Below the pieces are notes generated by a model that was not told the DNA's origin, made no database searches, and was given only the letters and a program-made list of their open reading frames with translations. DNA of 64,000 bases. It comes from Streptomyces griseus subsp. griseus. Its GTDB lineage: Bacteria; Actinomycetota; Actinomycetes; Streptomycetales; Streptomycetaceae. The stretch lies in contig NZ_JOJE01000031.1 in the NCBI RefSeq assembly GCF_000720255.1, positions 79,472 to 143,471 on the forward strand. The letters are read 5' to 3'. Both the position numbers and the translations under genes were made by a program. This document shows, in pieces, positions 43,736 to 51,866 of the stretch. Within the stretch, counting starts at the first letter, position 1, and every line of letters begins with the position of its first letter.

Positions 43736-44556
43736 GAACGCAGCCACCCGCACCCTCACCGCCGGGGAGTGACCTTCGCCTACCGTGACCTAGGTCCCAG
43801 GGCCGGTGTCCCCGTCGTCTTCATCACCCACCTCGCAGCGGTCCTGGACAACTGGGACCCACGCGTCGTGGACGGCATCGCCACCAAGCACCGGGTCATC
43901 ACCTTCGACAACAGGGGGGTTGGCGCCAGTACCGGGTCGACGCCGAAGACCATTCAGGAGATGGCGAAGGACGCCGTCACCTTCATCCGGGCGCTTGGGC
44001 TCGAGCGAGTCGACATCCTCAGCTTCTCGATGGGCGGCATGATCGCCCAGGTGATCGTGCAGAGCGATCCGCAGCTCGTCCGCAAGCTGATCCTCGCAGG
44101 CACCGGTCCGGCGGGCGGTGAGGGCATCAAGAACGTGACGCGGGTGTCGCACCTCGACACCGTCCGGGCCTTGTTCACCTTCAGGATCCGAAGCAGTTCC
44201 TGTTCTTCACGCGCACCGCCAACGGGCGTAGAGCCGGAAAAGAGTTCCTCGCCCGGCTGAAGGAGCGCACCAATGACCGGGACAAGGCGATCTCCCTCAC
44301 CGCGTACGGCGCCCAGCACAAGGCCATCCACCGCTGGGGCCTGGAGCGACCCCACGATCTGTCCGGCGTCCGCCAGCCCGTGCTCGTCGCCAACGGCGAG
44401 AGCGACAGGATGGTGCCGACATCGAACTCGGCCGGTCTGGCGCGGCGACTGCCGAACGCCGAGCTGGTGATCTACCCCGACGCCGGCCATGGCGGCATCT
44501 TCCAGTTCCACGAGCAGTTCGTGGCGAAAGCCCTCGAGTTCCTCGAGCGCTCGTAA
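43722..44556 (+). pseudogene. Alpha/beta-hydrolase with two frameshifts
   Basis: GTG 43722 opens T-S-Y-K-N-A-A-T-R-T-L-T-A-G, then shifts near 43764 into G-V-T-F-A-Y-R-D-L-G-P-R-A-G-V-P-V-V-F. The fold continues with D-N-R-G-V-G-A-S-T-G and the nucleophile elbow S-F-S-M-G-G. A second shift near 44178 moves to D-P-K-Q-F-L-F-F-T-R-T-A-N-G, D-R-M-V-P-T and the catalytic His in D-A-G-H-G-G-I-F, ending at TAA 44556. Content is otherwise complete, so recent decay or sequence error. Related proteins are haloperoxidase-like hydrolases. Convergent with the intact TetR. Confidence 0.75.
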
Positions 44557-44565
44557 GGACTCAGT

Positions 44566-44589
44566 GCCGACGTGTGAGTGGACGTCGGC
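44566..44589. terminator. Hairpin between convergent genes
   Basis: GCCGACGT (44566-44573) pairs with ACGTCGGC (44582-44589), between the hydrolase remnant and the TetR gene. Confidence 0.55.
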
Positions 44590-44603
44590 GACCGACCGTC
44601 GTC

Positions 44604-45176
44604 TCAGCGCATGAACGTGAGAGCGTTCTCGATTCCGTGTTCGAGGACCTCGTCGGCGGACCTCTGGTCGGAGAGGGCGCGGGACAGCTGCAACGTTCCC
44701 ACCATCATGGCGAACAGCCCGATGGCCTTACCGCGAGCGGATGTCGGATCGCCAGGTGCCAGCCGGGCAGCGATCTCGTCCAGGATGGCCCTCGCCCCCT
44801 CGGTGTAAGCCTGTTTGGCCGCGTCTTCGCAGCGGCCGATCTCGTCGAGCAAGGCGGCGGAGGGGCATCCGGTGCCTGGCTGGTCGCGGTGGCCGGGGGA
44901 CAGATACTCGCGAATGAGGTCCTCGAGTCCGAGGCGGCCTGGCCGTAGCGTGTCGTACCTCGCCACCTGTGTGCGCAGTTGGTCGGCGACGACGTTGGCG
45001 ACGAGATCGTTCTTGGAAGCGAAGTGGGCGTAGAAAGCTCCGTTGGTGAGCCCGGCGTCCGACATCAGTGTGGAGACGCCTGACCCGTCGATCCCGTCCT
45101 GCTTGAACCGGTGGCCGGCCTGCTCGATGATCCGTTGCCGCGTGACCTGCTTGTGCTCCTTGGCATAGCGCGCCAC
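44604..45176 (-). CDS. TetR-family regulator
   Basis: 190 residues. HTH: R-Q-R-I-I-E-Q-A-G-H-R-F, then G-V-S-T-L-M-S-D-A-G-L-T-N-G-A-F-Y-A-H-F-A-S-K-N-D-L. The ligand domain has G-C-P-S-A-A-L-L-D-E-I-G-R, typical of the TetR subgroup that controls reductases and hydrolases. GTG 45176 is chosen for GGGAGGAAG upstream; the longer frame to 45233 lacks a site. Likely controls the neighbouring hydrolase or the quinone oxidoreductase palindrome, a swap of roles with the TetR remnant at 43.6 kb. Confidence 0.88.
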   Translation of the reverse strand: MARYAKEHKQVTRQRIIEQAGHRFKQDGIDGSGVSTLMSDAGLTNGAFYAHFASKNDLVANVVADQLRTQVARYDTLRPGRLGLEDLIREYLSPGHRDQPGTGCPSAALLDEIGRCEDAAKQAYTEGARAILDEIAARLAPGDPTSARGKAIGLFAMMVGTLQLSRALSDQRSADEVLEHGIENALTFMR

Positions 45177-45504
45177 GAGCTTCCTCCCATCACTCCGTTG
45201 CCTCGCCTCCCAGCCTAGTCCGTGACCTGACATCCATAATCTTATGACCGTCCGACGTGGTCGGCAGTCGACCTACGACCGCCAGAAGGGGAATGCTGCG
45301 CGGGTCGAGCCCACGACCACAAGGCTGACGGCTCGCGAGCGGACGAACGGGGCCTCGACCGCGACTGCGGTGCCGGCGAATCGAGCTGCGAGACTGCTCG
45401 ACCGAGAGGTGTCTGAACTTCCGGTACCGGCGCAGTGGCGTACGGCGCACCGGGTCAAGCCGACCCGATTTGCGCTACACCGGGAGGCCGAGAGGGTCGG
45501 CAGG
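45177..45504. other. Intergenic, nothing recognised
   Basis: 328 bases between the TetR start and the GH3 remnant. Contains the TetR promoter region (AT-rich around 45233-45245). No gene or repeat seen. Confidence 0.4.
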
Positions 45505-45868
45505 TAAGCGAGCCCGTTGCCCCCGGTCAGTACCTGGTGCAGCTGGCCGCCAACGCGCACGACGTCGTCGCGACCGCCGCCCTCGACCTGCCCGGGGACC
45601 AGCTCGCGCAGCCGCTCACCCTCGACTCCCCCATGGGTGACTGGTTCGGTCACCCCGTCGTGGGCCCGGCGCTGACCGCCGCGATGACGTCGACACTGAC
45701 CGAGGAGGGGGCCACGGCGGCCAGGGAGGGCAACGCCGGCGCGCTGCGTCTGCGGTCCTCCATGGCGATGCGTCAGTTCCTCGGTTTCCTTCCCCGGCAG
45801 CATCCGCGGGAACTTTGGAAGAGCTGATCGAGATGAGCGCGGTGTCCCCCGACATGGTCGACGGCTGA
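45505..45868 (+). pseudogene. C-terminal remnant of a GH3 beta-glucosidase
   Basis: Reads P-V-A-P-G-Q-Y-L-V-Q-L-A-A-N-A-H-D, L-D-S-P-M-G-D-W-F-G-H-P-V-V-G-P and S-M-A-M-R-Q-F-L-G-F, the fibronectin-like tail of GH3 enzymes. A frameshift at about 45813 (CTTTGG) separates this from L-E-E-L-I-E-M-S-A-V-S-P-D-M-V-D-G and stop at 45868. Both catalytic domains are missing. Confidence 0.7.
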
Positions 45869-46209
45869 GCTTGTTCTTCTTCCCCCGGCGCTCGTCCGGC
45901 TCCAGAGGTCACGGCCCTGGCCTTCGGGTGTTCTCCGGTTGCTGTCCGAGTACCTGGTAGCCGACTTTGTCCCCTCGCAGTTCCATGCCTTCAGTATCCC
46001 CGGAGGTGGAAACAGGCTCAGAAACCGGTGGACCTCACACTGGTTGCCGAGTGCCGGCGCGGGCACGGTGCCATGGACAACGCGTAGAAAGTCGACGTGC
46101 AGGCCAAAAGACAAGCTGAGCTTGTTCTTCAACCTCCGCCGACTGGCCTGTGGGTGAGTCCCTGCTGGGTACTCGATCTGTCTGTGGCCCGGGGAGTACG
46201 GTTCCGCGT
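45869..46209. other. Intergenic, nothing recognised
   Basis: 341 bases between the GH3 remnant and the deaminase-like gene. Lower GC than the surroundings. No gene, clear promoter or repeat identified. Confidence 0.4.
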
Positions 46210-46650
46210 ATGTCCGTTGATCAAGAACTGGTGGATGCCGCGATCGAGTTGGCGCGCACCCGCTTCCCCGGGCAGGACTGGTCCGGAGCCGCTGCGTTGC
46301 GCCTCGACGACGGCGAGATCCTCACGAGCACCGCCCCGGACGTGCCGAACAGCGCCGTGAACCTGTGCCATGAGACCGGCGCCATCTGCGAAGCCTTCAA
46401 GCGAGGGCGACGTGTGGTGGCGTCGGTGTGCGTGACCGCCGTCGATGGCGATCGCGGGTACTGGATCCTGGCACCTTGCGGTGTCTGCCAGGAAAGACTT
46501 TTCGCCTACGGCCCTGACGTGGAAGTCGCAGTCCCGGAACCTACTGACCCGAGCCGCTGGCGCACGCTGCGGCTGCGGGACGTCCAGCCTCACTGGTTCG
46601 CACGGGTCTTTGCAGACGATGTCTGGCCTTATGGATCCGACAGTGCGTAA
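46210..46650 (+). CDS. Cytidine/blasticidin-deaminase-like protein
   Basis: 146 residues. C53-H-E55 (in N-L-C-H-E-T-G-A) and P-C90-G-V-C93 form the zinc and catalytic Glu motifs of the cytidine deaminase superfamily, the first in the CxE form used by tetrameric cytidine and blasticidin-S deaminases. The usual residue between Cys and Glu is Ala; His here is unusual. It would deaminate a cytosine-type nucleoside or nucleoside drug. ATG 46210 has no strong ribosome site. Stands alone between intergenic regions. Confidence 0.75.
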   Translation: MSVDQELVDAAIELARTRFPGQDWSGAAALRLDDGEILTSTAPDVPNSAVNLCHETGAICEAFKRGRRVVASVCVTAVDGDRGYWILAPCGVCQERLFAYGPDVEVAVPEPTDPSRWRTLRLRDVQPHWFARVFADDVWPYGSDSA

Positions 46651-46885
46651 TCCACGAAGTGAGCCTTTTCCGCACGTTACGTGATCACGCGACGAACTGT
46701 TCGATCTCACGGATGCGCTGCTGTGTGCGAACGGGCCGGTGAGATCGCCGGTGGACCTCCAAAAGCGGGTCAGCACGAGGAAACGCTTCGCGTCCGGCGG
46801 GGGGCACGCCGTTCGATGGTGATCGAAGAGCGACCGGAAACAAACGCGAACGAACAAACCCGACCGGCGAACCCTGCGAGGACTC
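46651..46885. other. Intergenic before the LacI promoter
   Basis: 235 bases, rather AT-richer than average around 46651-46690. No gene recognised on either strand. Confidence 0.4.
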
Positions 46886-46941
46886 TTGACGTGCGCCCGC
46901 CGGGTGCGTAGACATGACCGCGCGGTCTGACCACGCGGTCA
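46886..46941 (+). promoter_or_regulatory. LacI promoter with tandem operators
   Basis: TTGACG (46886-46891), a 17-base spacer and TAGACAT (46909-46915) form a strong promoter. Immediately after come GACC-GCGC-GGTC (46916-46927, a full palindrome) and GACC-ACGC-GGTC (46929-46940). Their centres are 13 bases apart, covering the expected transcription start. Placement says autoregulation by the LacI gene that follows. Confidence 0.7.
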
Positions 46942-47016
46942 GGCCGTCGGCCATCTTCGGCGCAGACACGCCGTCGGCCACCTTCGACGAAGACACACAG
47001 CCATCGGGAGACTTTC

Positions 47017-48060
47017 ATGACACCAGGGGCGGAGCGCGGCGCGGGCTCGTCCGCGCCGCGCAGCGCGGACGTCGCCCGGCTGGCCGGCGTCTCGCGCAAG
47101 ACGGTCTCCCGGGTCCTCAACAACGAGCCCTACGTCTCCGAGGAGGCCCGGCAACGCGTCCTCGCGGCCGCGGAGGAGCTGGGATACCGGCTCAACCACG
47201 CCGCCAGGGCATTGGCGTCCGGACGCTCCCGGTCCATCGGGGTCGTCGCTCTCGGAACCGCCGGGTACGGCACGGCCTCACTGCTCGTGCACATCGAACA
47301 CGCCGTGCGGGACGCCGGTTACGCGCTCCGCATCGTCAACACGCCGGACGGCGACCCGGAGGAGATCGCCGATGCGCTGGAGTCGCTCCTCGAACAGGGC
47401 GTCGACGGCATCGTCATCTCCGAACCCATCGTGCAGGGGAAGGTCCGCGCCCGCCTCGACGTGCCGGTCCTCTTCCTCGGAGCACCGCCCGCCTTCACCG
47501 CCACCCGCACGGTGACCGTGGGCGTGGGCGCCCGTGACCTGGCTCGGGCGGCCACCGATCATCTGCTGGACCTGGGCCACACGACGGTCCATCACCTCGC
47601 CGGCCCGCGACGGTGGTACGCCACCAAGGACCGTATCGAGGGCTGGCGGGCGGCACTGGCGGCACGCGGCGCACCCGAACCGCCGCTGCTGAACGGTGAC
47701 TGGTCGCCGGACTCCGGGTACGCCGCGGGCCGCGAGCTGGCCTCGGACCCTTCCGTGACCGCGGTGTTCGCCGCGGGCGACGAGATGGCCATCGGCCTGA
47801 TCCACGCCCTGCGGGAAGCCGGACGCCGGGTACCGGAGGACGTCAGTGTCGTCGGCTTCGACGGCAACCCCGTCTTCGCCTATGTCTCCCCTCCCCTCAC
47901 CACCGTGCGTCAGCCTTTCGAGGCCGCGGCGGGGGAAGGGATCCGCCTCCTCGTGCACGCCATCGAGAAGCCCGACACCGACCCGCCGCCGACGAGCGAA
48001 CCACCCGTGGAACTCGTCGTCCGCGGCTCTACGGCACCTCCGCCGGACCTCGGGGCCTGA
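47017..48060 (+). CDS. LacI-family regulator
   Basis: 347 residues. HTH S-A-D-V-A-R-L-A-G-V-S-R-K-T-V-S-R-V-L-N-N with hinge A-R-A-L-A-S-G-R-S-R-S-I-G-V-V, then a complete effector domain (A-V-F-A-A-G-D-E-M-A-I-G, V-S-V-V-G-F-D-G-N-P). GGGAG precedes ATG 47017. It reads directly into the secreted GH2 gene 32 bases on, so both are probably repressed together and induced by a sugar released by GH2 action. Confidence 0.93.
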   Translation: MTPGAERGAGSSAPRSADVARLAGVSRKTVSRVLNNEPYVSEEARQRVLAAAEELGYRLNHAARALASGRSRSIGVVALGTAGYGTASLLVHIEHAVRDAGYALRIVNTPDGDPEEIADALESLLEQGVDGIVISEPIVQGKVRARLDVPVLFLGAPPAFTATRTVTVGVGARDLARAATDHLLDLGHTTVHHLAGPRRWYATKDRIEGWRAALAARGAPEPPLLNGDWSPDSGYAAGRELASDPSVTAVFAAGDEMAIGLIHALREAGRRVPEDVSVVGFDGNPVFAYVSPPLTTVRQPFEAAAGEGIRLLVHAIEKPDTDPPPTSEPPVELVVRGSTAPPPDLGA

Positions 48061-48092
48061 CGCAGCCCCGTAGGCGGGAATGGGCCCCGCAG

Positions 48093-50192
48093 ATGATGAG
48101 CGGGACGGTCGGTGGAGTGCTCGCCTCATTGGCGGTCATCCCGGCGGCCGGTGCCGCGGCCGCCGCCACGACGTACACGGCGCCCAATCCGCGTGTCCGC
48201 ATCGATCTCAACGCGGGATGGCGGTTCGTCAGAGCGGACGTCTCGGGTGCGCAGGCATCCGGGTTCGACGATTCCGGATGGACCTCGGTCAACACGCCCC
48301 ACACCTGGAACGCCGTCGACGGTGCCGATGGCGGCAACAACTACTACCGCGGAGTGGGCTGGTACCGCCGCCATTACACCGTGCCGTCCCAACTGGCCGG
48401 GAAGAGACTGTACTTGCAGTTCGCCGGGGTCAATCAGGTCGCCGACGTCTGGGTCAACGGCACGTATCTCGGGCAGCACAAGGGCGGCTACTCCCGGTTC
48501 AGGTTCGGCGTCACCGGCGTGCTGGTCCCGGGCGGGGACAACGTGATCGCGGTGAGGGTGACCAACGCCGGTGACACCGGCATCGCGCCGGTGAGCGCGG
48601 ACTACTCCTTCGAGGGCGGCATCTACCGCAACGTGAGTCTGTGGGCCCTCGACAACCTCCACATACGGATGGAGGACTACGCGGGTCCCGGCATCTACCT
48701 GCGGCAGAGCAATGTGACGGCGGCGTCCGCGACGGTGGCCGTGACGACGAAGGTGTGGAACGACAGCACCACCACCAGATCGGTCGTCGTCCGCAGCGTC
48801 GTCGCCGACAAGAGCGGGAACGTCGTCGCGGAGGCCAGCGGCACCCCCCAGGTCCTGGCCGCGGCCACCGGCTCGGACGTCACACAGACCGTGAGCATCG
48901 ACCGATCACGGCTGTGGAACGGCCTGGCGGATCCGTACCTCTACAACGCCAGTGTCGAGATCCACGACGTCACGGCGGGCGCGGACACGATCACGGACGT
49001 GGTGACCGAACGCCTCGGCCTTCGCTCCGTCGCCGTCGACGCCACCACCGGCTTCTCCCTCAACGGCAGCCGCCTCGGCCTGCACGGCGTCAACCTGCAC
49101 CAGGAGCGGGCCGTCAAGGGCTGGGCGGTGACCGACGCCGATCACACACAGGACTTCGACCTCGTCCGGGAACTCGGCGCCAACGCCATCCGGATGGCGC
49201 ACTACCAGCACGACCAGAAGGACTACGAACTCGCCGACGAACGCGGGCTGATCGTCTGGGCGGAGATCCCGCTGGTCAACTCGGTCACCGACTCGACCGC
49301 CTTCACCGCCGGCACCCAGAACCAGCTGCGTGAGCTGATCCGGCAGAACTACAACCACCCGGCGATCGTGTTCTGGGGCATCGGCAACGAGCTGACCGAC
49401 TACAACGGCACCGCCACGAACACGCTGCTCGCGTCACTTGCCGGCATCATCGCTTCGGAGGACCCGGACCGGCTCTCCACCTACGCGGTGCGGGGCGAGG
49501 ACCCCGACGACGCGCAGACGGGGCTGCACACGCAGGTCGCGGGCTTCAACAAGTACTACGGCTGGTACTACGGCTCCAAGGACGGTGACCTCGGTGCGTG
49601 GGCCGACAACCTGCACACCCACTCCCCGTCCCGCAGGATCGCCGTGTCGGAGTACGGCGTCGGCGCCAACACCGGCCAGCACGCCCTCAACCCGCCCAAG
49701 CCCGCACCGGGCGGATCCTGGCACCCCGAGGAGTACCAGTCGCTGTTCCACGAAGCGGCCTGGAAGCAGCTCACCCAGCGTCCGTACATCTGGGGCACGT
49801 TCGTCTGGGCCATGTTCGACTTCGCCTCCGACGGCCGCAACGAAGGAGGCCAACCGGGGCTCAACGACAAGGGCCCGGTCACCCACGACCGGCTGATCCG
49901 CAAGGACGCCTTCTACTGGTACGAGGCCAACTGGGCCGGCACCCCGACCCTTCACATCACCAGCCGCCGCTGGACCCAGCGAACCGACGCCGCCGCGGAG
50001 TTGAAGGTGTACTCCAACGCGGACACGGTCACCGCCACCCTCAACGGCGCCGCTCTTGGCACCCTGAGCAGCGGCGACCACATCTTCGTGTGGGCCGACG
50101 TCACCCTGAGGCCGGGGCAGAACACCGTGGCGGTGACCGCGACCATCAACGGCTCCACGTACACCGACAGCGTCGTCTGGACGCTCGGCTGA
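48093..50192 (+). CDS. Secreted GH2 glycosidase (beta-galactosidase/glucuronidase type)
   Basis: 699 residues from ATG 48093. Signal-like start (G-G-V-L-A-S-L-A-V-I-P-A-A-G-A-A-A-A-A). N-terminal sugar-binding jelly roll (Y-R-G-V-G-W-Y-R-R-H-Y-T-V, then W-V-N-G-T-Y-L-G-Q-H), an Ig-like domain and a TIM barrel with acid/base E433 in W-G-I-G-N-E and nucleophile E520 in V-S-E-Y-G. A last beta-domain follows. Exo-beta-galactosidase is the likeliest activity, but glucuronidase or mannosidase cannot be excluded. The true start may lie upstream: see the finding on a possible CTG start with a twin-arginine-like sequence. Confidence 0.88.
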   Translation: MMSGTVGGVLASLAVIPAAGAAAAATTYTAPNPRVRIDLNAGWRFVRADVSGAQASGFDDSGWTSVNTPHTWNAVDGADGGNNYYRGVGWYRRHYTVPSQLAGKRLYLQFAGVNQVADVWVNGTYLGQHKGGYSRFRFGVTGVLVPGGDNVIAVRVTNAGDTGIAPVSADYSFEGGIYRNVSLWALDNLHIRMEDYAGPGIYLRQSNVTAASATVAVTTKVWNDSTTTRSVVVRSVVADKSGNVVAEASGTPQVLAAATGSDVTQTVSIDRSRLWNGLADPYLYNASVEIHDVTAGADTITDVVTERLGLRSVAVDATTGFSLNGSRLGLHGVNLHQERAVKGWAVTDADHTQDFDLVRELGANAIRMAHYQHDQKDYELADERGLIVWAEIPLVNSVTDSTAFTAGTQNQLRELIRQNYNHPAIVFWGIGNELTDYNGTATNTLLASLAGIIASEDPDRLSTYAVRGEDPDDAQTGLHTQVAGFNKYYGWYYGSKDGDLGAWADNLHTHSPSRRIAVSEYGVGANTGQHALNPPKPAPGGSWHPEEYQSLFHEAAWKQLTQRPYIWGTFVWAMFDFASDGRNEGGQPGLNDKGPVTHDRLIRKDAFYWYEANWAGTPTLHITSRRWTQRTDAAAELKVYSNADTVTATLNGAALGTLSSGDHIFVWADVTLRPGQNTVAVTATINGSTYTDSVVWTLG

Positions 50193-50205
50193 AACCCAGG
50201 GAGCG

Positions 50206-50243
50206 GCCTCGACGCCCTTCGGCTCCTCGTACGGCGTCGAGGC
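50206..50243. terminator. Hairpin between convergent genes
   Basis: GCCTCGACGCC (50206-50216) pairs with GGCGTCGAGGC (50233-50243), with a 16-base loop, between GH2 and the small membrane gene. Confidence 0.6.
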
Positions 50244-50309
50244 ATCGTCCTGGCGAGCGAACCGGGGACTCGGCGTACTGAATCCCCGGCCGCGTCTTCT
50301 CGCCGTGGA

Positions 50310-50504
50310 TCACCTGCGGCGTGACCGAATGGCCAGCGCCGTTCCGCCTGCGAAGATCACGCCGGCGACGGCCACCCACACCGCGGGCTTCAGGCCTGCG
50401 ATCACGCCGAAGACACCGATGACGATGAGAGCGGTCGAGGCGATCAGCGCGATCCACAGGCCGCCGGCCACCGCCCGCCCGGCTCCGTCGTCATGGCCCA
50501 GCAT
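50310..50504 (-). CDS. Small membrane protein
   Basis: 64 residues with two hydrophobic helices (G-L-W-I-A-L-I-A-S-T-A-L-I-V-I-G-V-F and V-W-V-A-V-A-G-V-I-F-A-G-G-T-A) and a basic tail R-S-R-R-R. The gene would end a transcript coming from the MFS side. Function unknown. Confidence 0.6.
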   Translation of the reverse strand: MLGHDDGAGRAVAGGLWIALIASTALIVIGVFGVIAGLKPAVWVAVAGVIFAGGTALAIRSRRR

Positions 50505-50533
50505 GTTTCCTCCGTCAGCTCGGCGTGGCCGTG

Positions 50534-51775
50534 TCAGCGGATTGTCTCCTCCTGCCGGGGCTGGGCGGAAGCCGTGCGCCGGGCCACGACGCGGGAGGTG
50601 CGCGGGGTGGCTCGGGCGGCGAGCGCGATCAGCGGGAGCAGGGTCAGGGCGGCGGTGACGGTGCCGACCAGAGGCGGGCCGGTCACGCCGAGGGCGGAGT
50701 CCAGGGCCGTTCCCGCCGTCCAGGATCCGGTGGCGACACCGACGTTGAAGGCGGACGTGCTCATCGCGGAGGCGAGGGTGGGTGCGTCACCGGCGAAACG
50801 GACGGCGAGCGCGGTGACGACCGGGTTCACCGTGAAACCGGTCAGGCCCATGAGAAAGACCAGAACGGTGGCCGTGACCGGGTTGGTGGACAGCGGGATC
50901 AGCAGGAGAAGGACCAGGGCGGTGGCGGCCGCGGCGGTGATGGTCGTGGCCATCGGTCGCCGGTCGCCCAGCCTGCCACCGGTGGTCGTGCCGCCCAGCG
51001 CACCGACGCCGAACGCGATGAGGACGAGTGGTACGGCGCCTTCCGGAATGCCGGCCCGGTCGGTCAGCAGCGGGGTGATGTAGCTGTACGTCGCCAGGAC
51101 ACCGCCCATGATCAGCATGGCGGCGCCGAGTGCCAGCCTCAGCCGGCCCTGGCGCAGCGCGCCGAGCTCCGCGCGCAAGGAGACGGTCGCACGCTGTTCG
51201 CGAGCGGGGATGAAGCGGCCGAGGAAGACGGCGGCGAGCGCGGAGAGGGCGGCCAGGGCCCAGAACGGTCCGCGCCAGCCGACGAACTGGCCGGCGAAGG
51301 AGCCGATGGGCACGCCGACGACGTTGGCGAGGGTGAGGCCGCCGATCATCACGCCCGAGGCGCGCGTGGCCTTCTCCGGGCCGGCCGCGGTGGTGACGAC
51401 GACGAACCCGACGGACCAGAACGCCCCGGTGGCCAGCGCGGTGATGACGCGGGCTACGAGGACGACCGTGAAGGAGGTACTGAGGGCCGCTACGACGTGT
51501 CCGAGACTGAACACGCACAGCGCCAGGATCAGCGTCCGGCGTTGGGGCAGGCGCAGGGTGGCCATGGCCATGGTCGGCGATCCGATGATCATACCGACGG
51601 CGAAGGCGGTGATCAGAAGGCCGGCCTGGGAGACGCCGACTCCGAGGTCACTCGACAGTTCCGGCAGCAGTCCCGCGACGACGAACTCGGTGGTACCCAT
51701 CAGGAACGTGCCGGCGGCGAGCACCCAGACGACGAAGGGCAGCTTGCCGGGGGTGGTCCCGGATGCGGAAGGCAT
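50534..51775 (-). CDS. MFS efflux transporter (DHA1, Cmx/CmrA-like)
   Basis: 413 residues, 12 predicted helices. M-G-T-T-E-F-V-V-A-G-L-L-P-E-L in helix 1 is the hallmark of the chloramphenicol-efflux-like / arabinose-efflux permease group. Downstream gene of a possible pair with the zinc dehydrogenase (91 bases between). It likely exports a small toxic compound; the substrate is unknown. Confidence 0.85.
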   Translation of the reverse strand: MPSASGTTPGKLPFVVWVLAAGTFLMGTTEFVVAGLLPELSSDLGVGVSQAGLLITAFAVGMIIGSPTMAMATLRLPQRRTLILALCVFSLGHVVAALSTSFTVVLVARVITALATGAFWSVGFVVVTTAAGPEKATRASGVMIGGLTLANVVGVPIGSFAGQFVGWRGPFWALAALSALAAVFLGRFIPAREQRATVSLRAELGALRQGRLRLALGAAMLIMGGVLATYSYITPLLTDRAGIPEGAVPLVLIAFGVGALGGTTTGGRLGDRRPMATTITAAAATALVLLLLIPLSTNPVTATVLVFLMGLTGFTVNPVVTALAVRFAGDAPTLASAMSTSAFNVGVATGSWTAGTALDSALGVTGPPLVGTVTAALTLLPLIALAARATPRTSRVVARRTASAQPRQEETIR

Positions 51776-51866
51776 GCGTGTGGTCTCTCCTTACGGTGAG
51801 TCCTTGTGCGGAAGGGGCCGGGCCGTGCGGCTGCCCGGCCCCGGTGAGGGAGCGGTCGGCCCGCGG

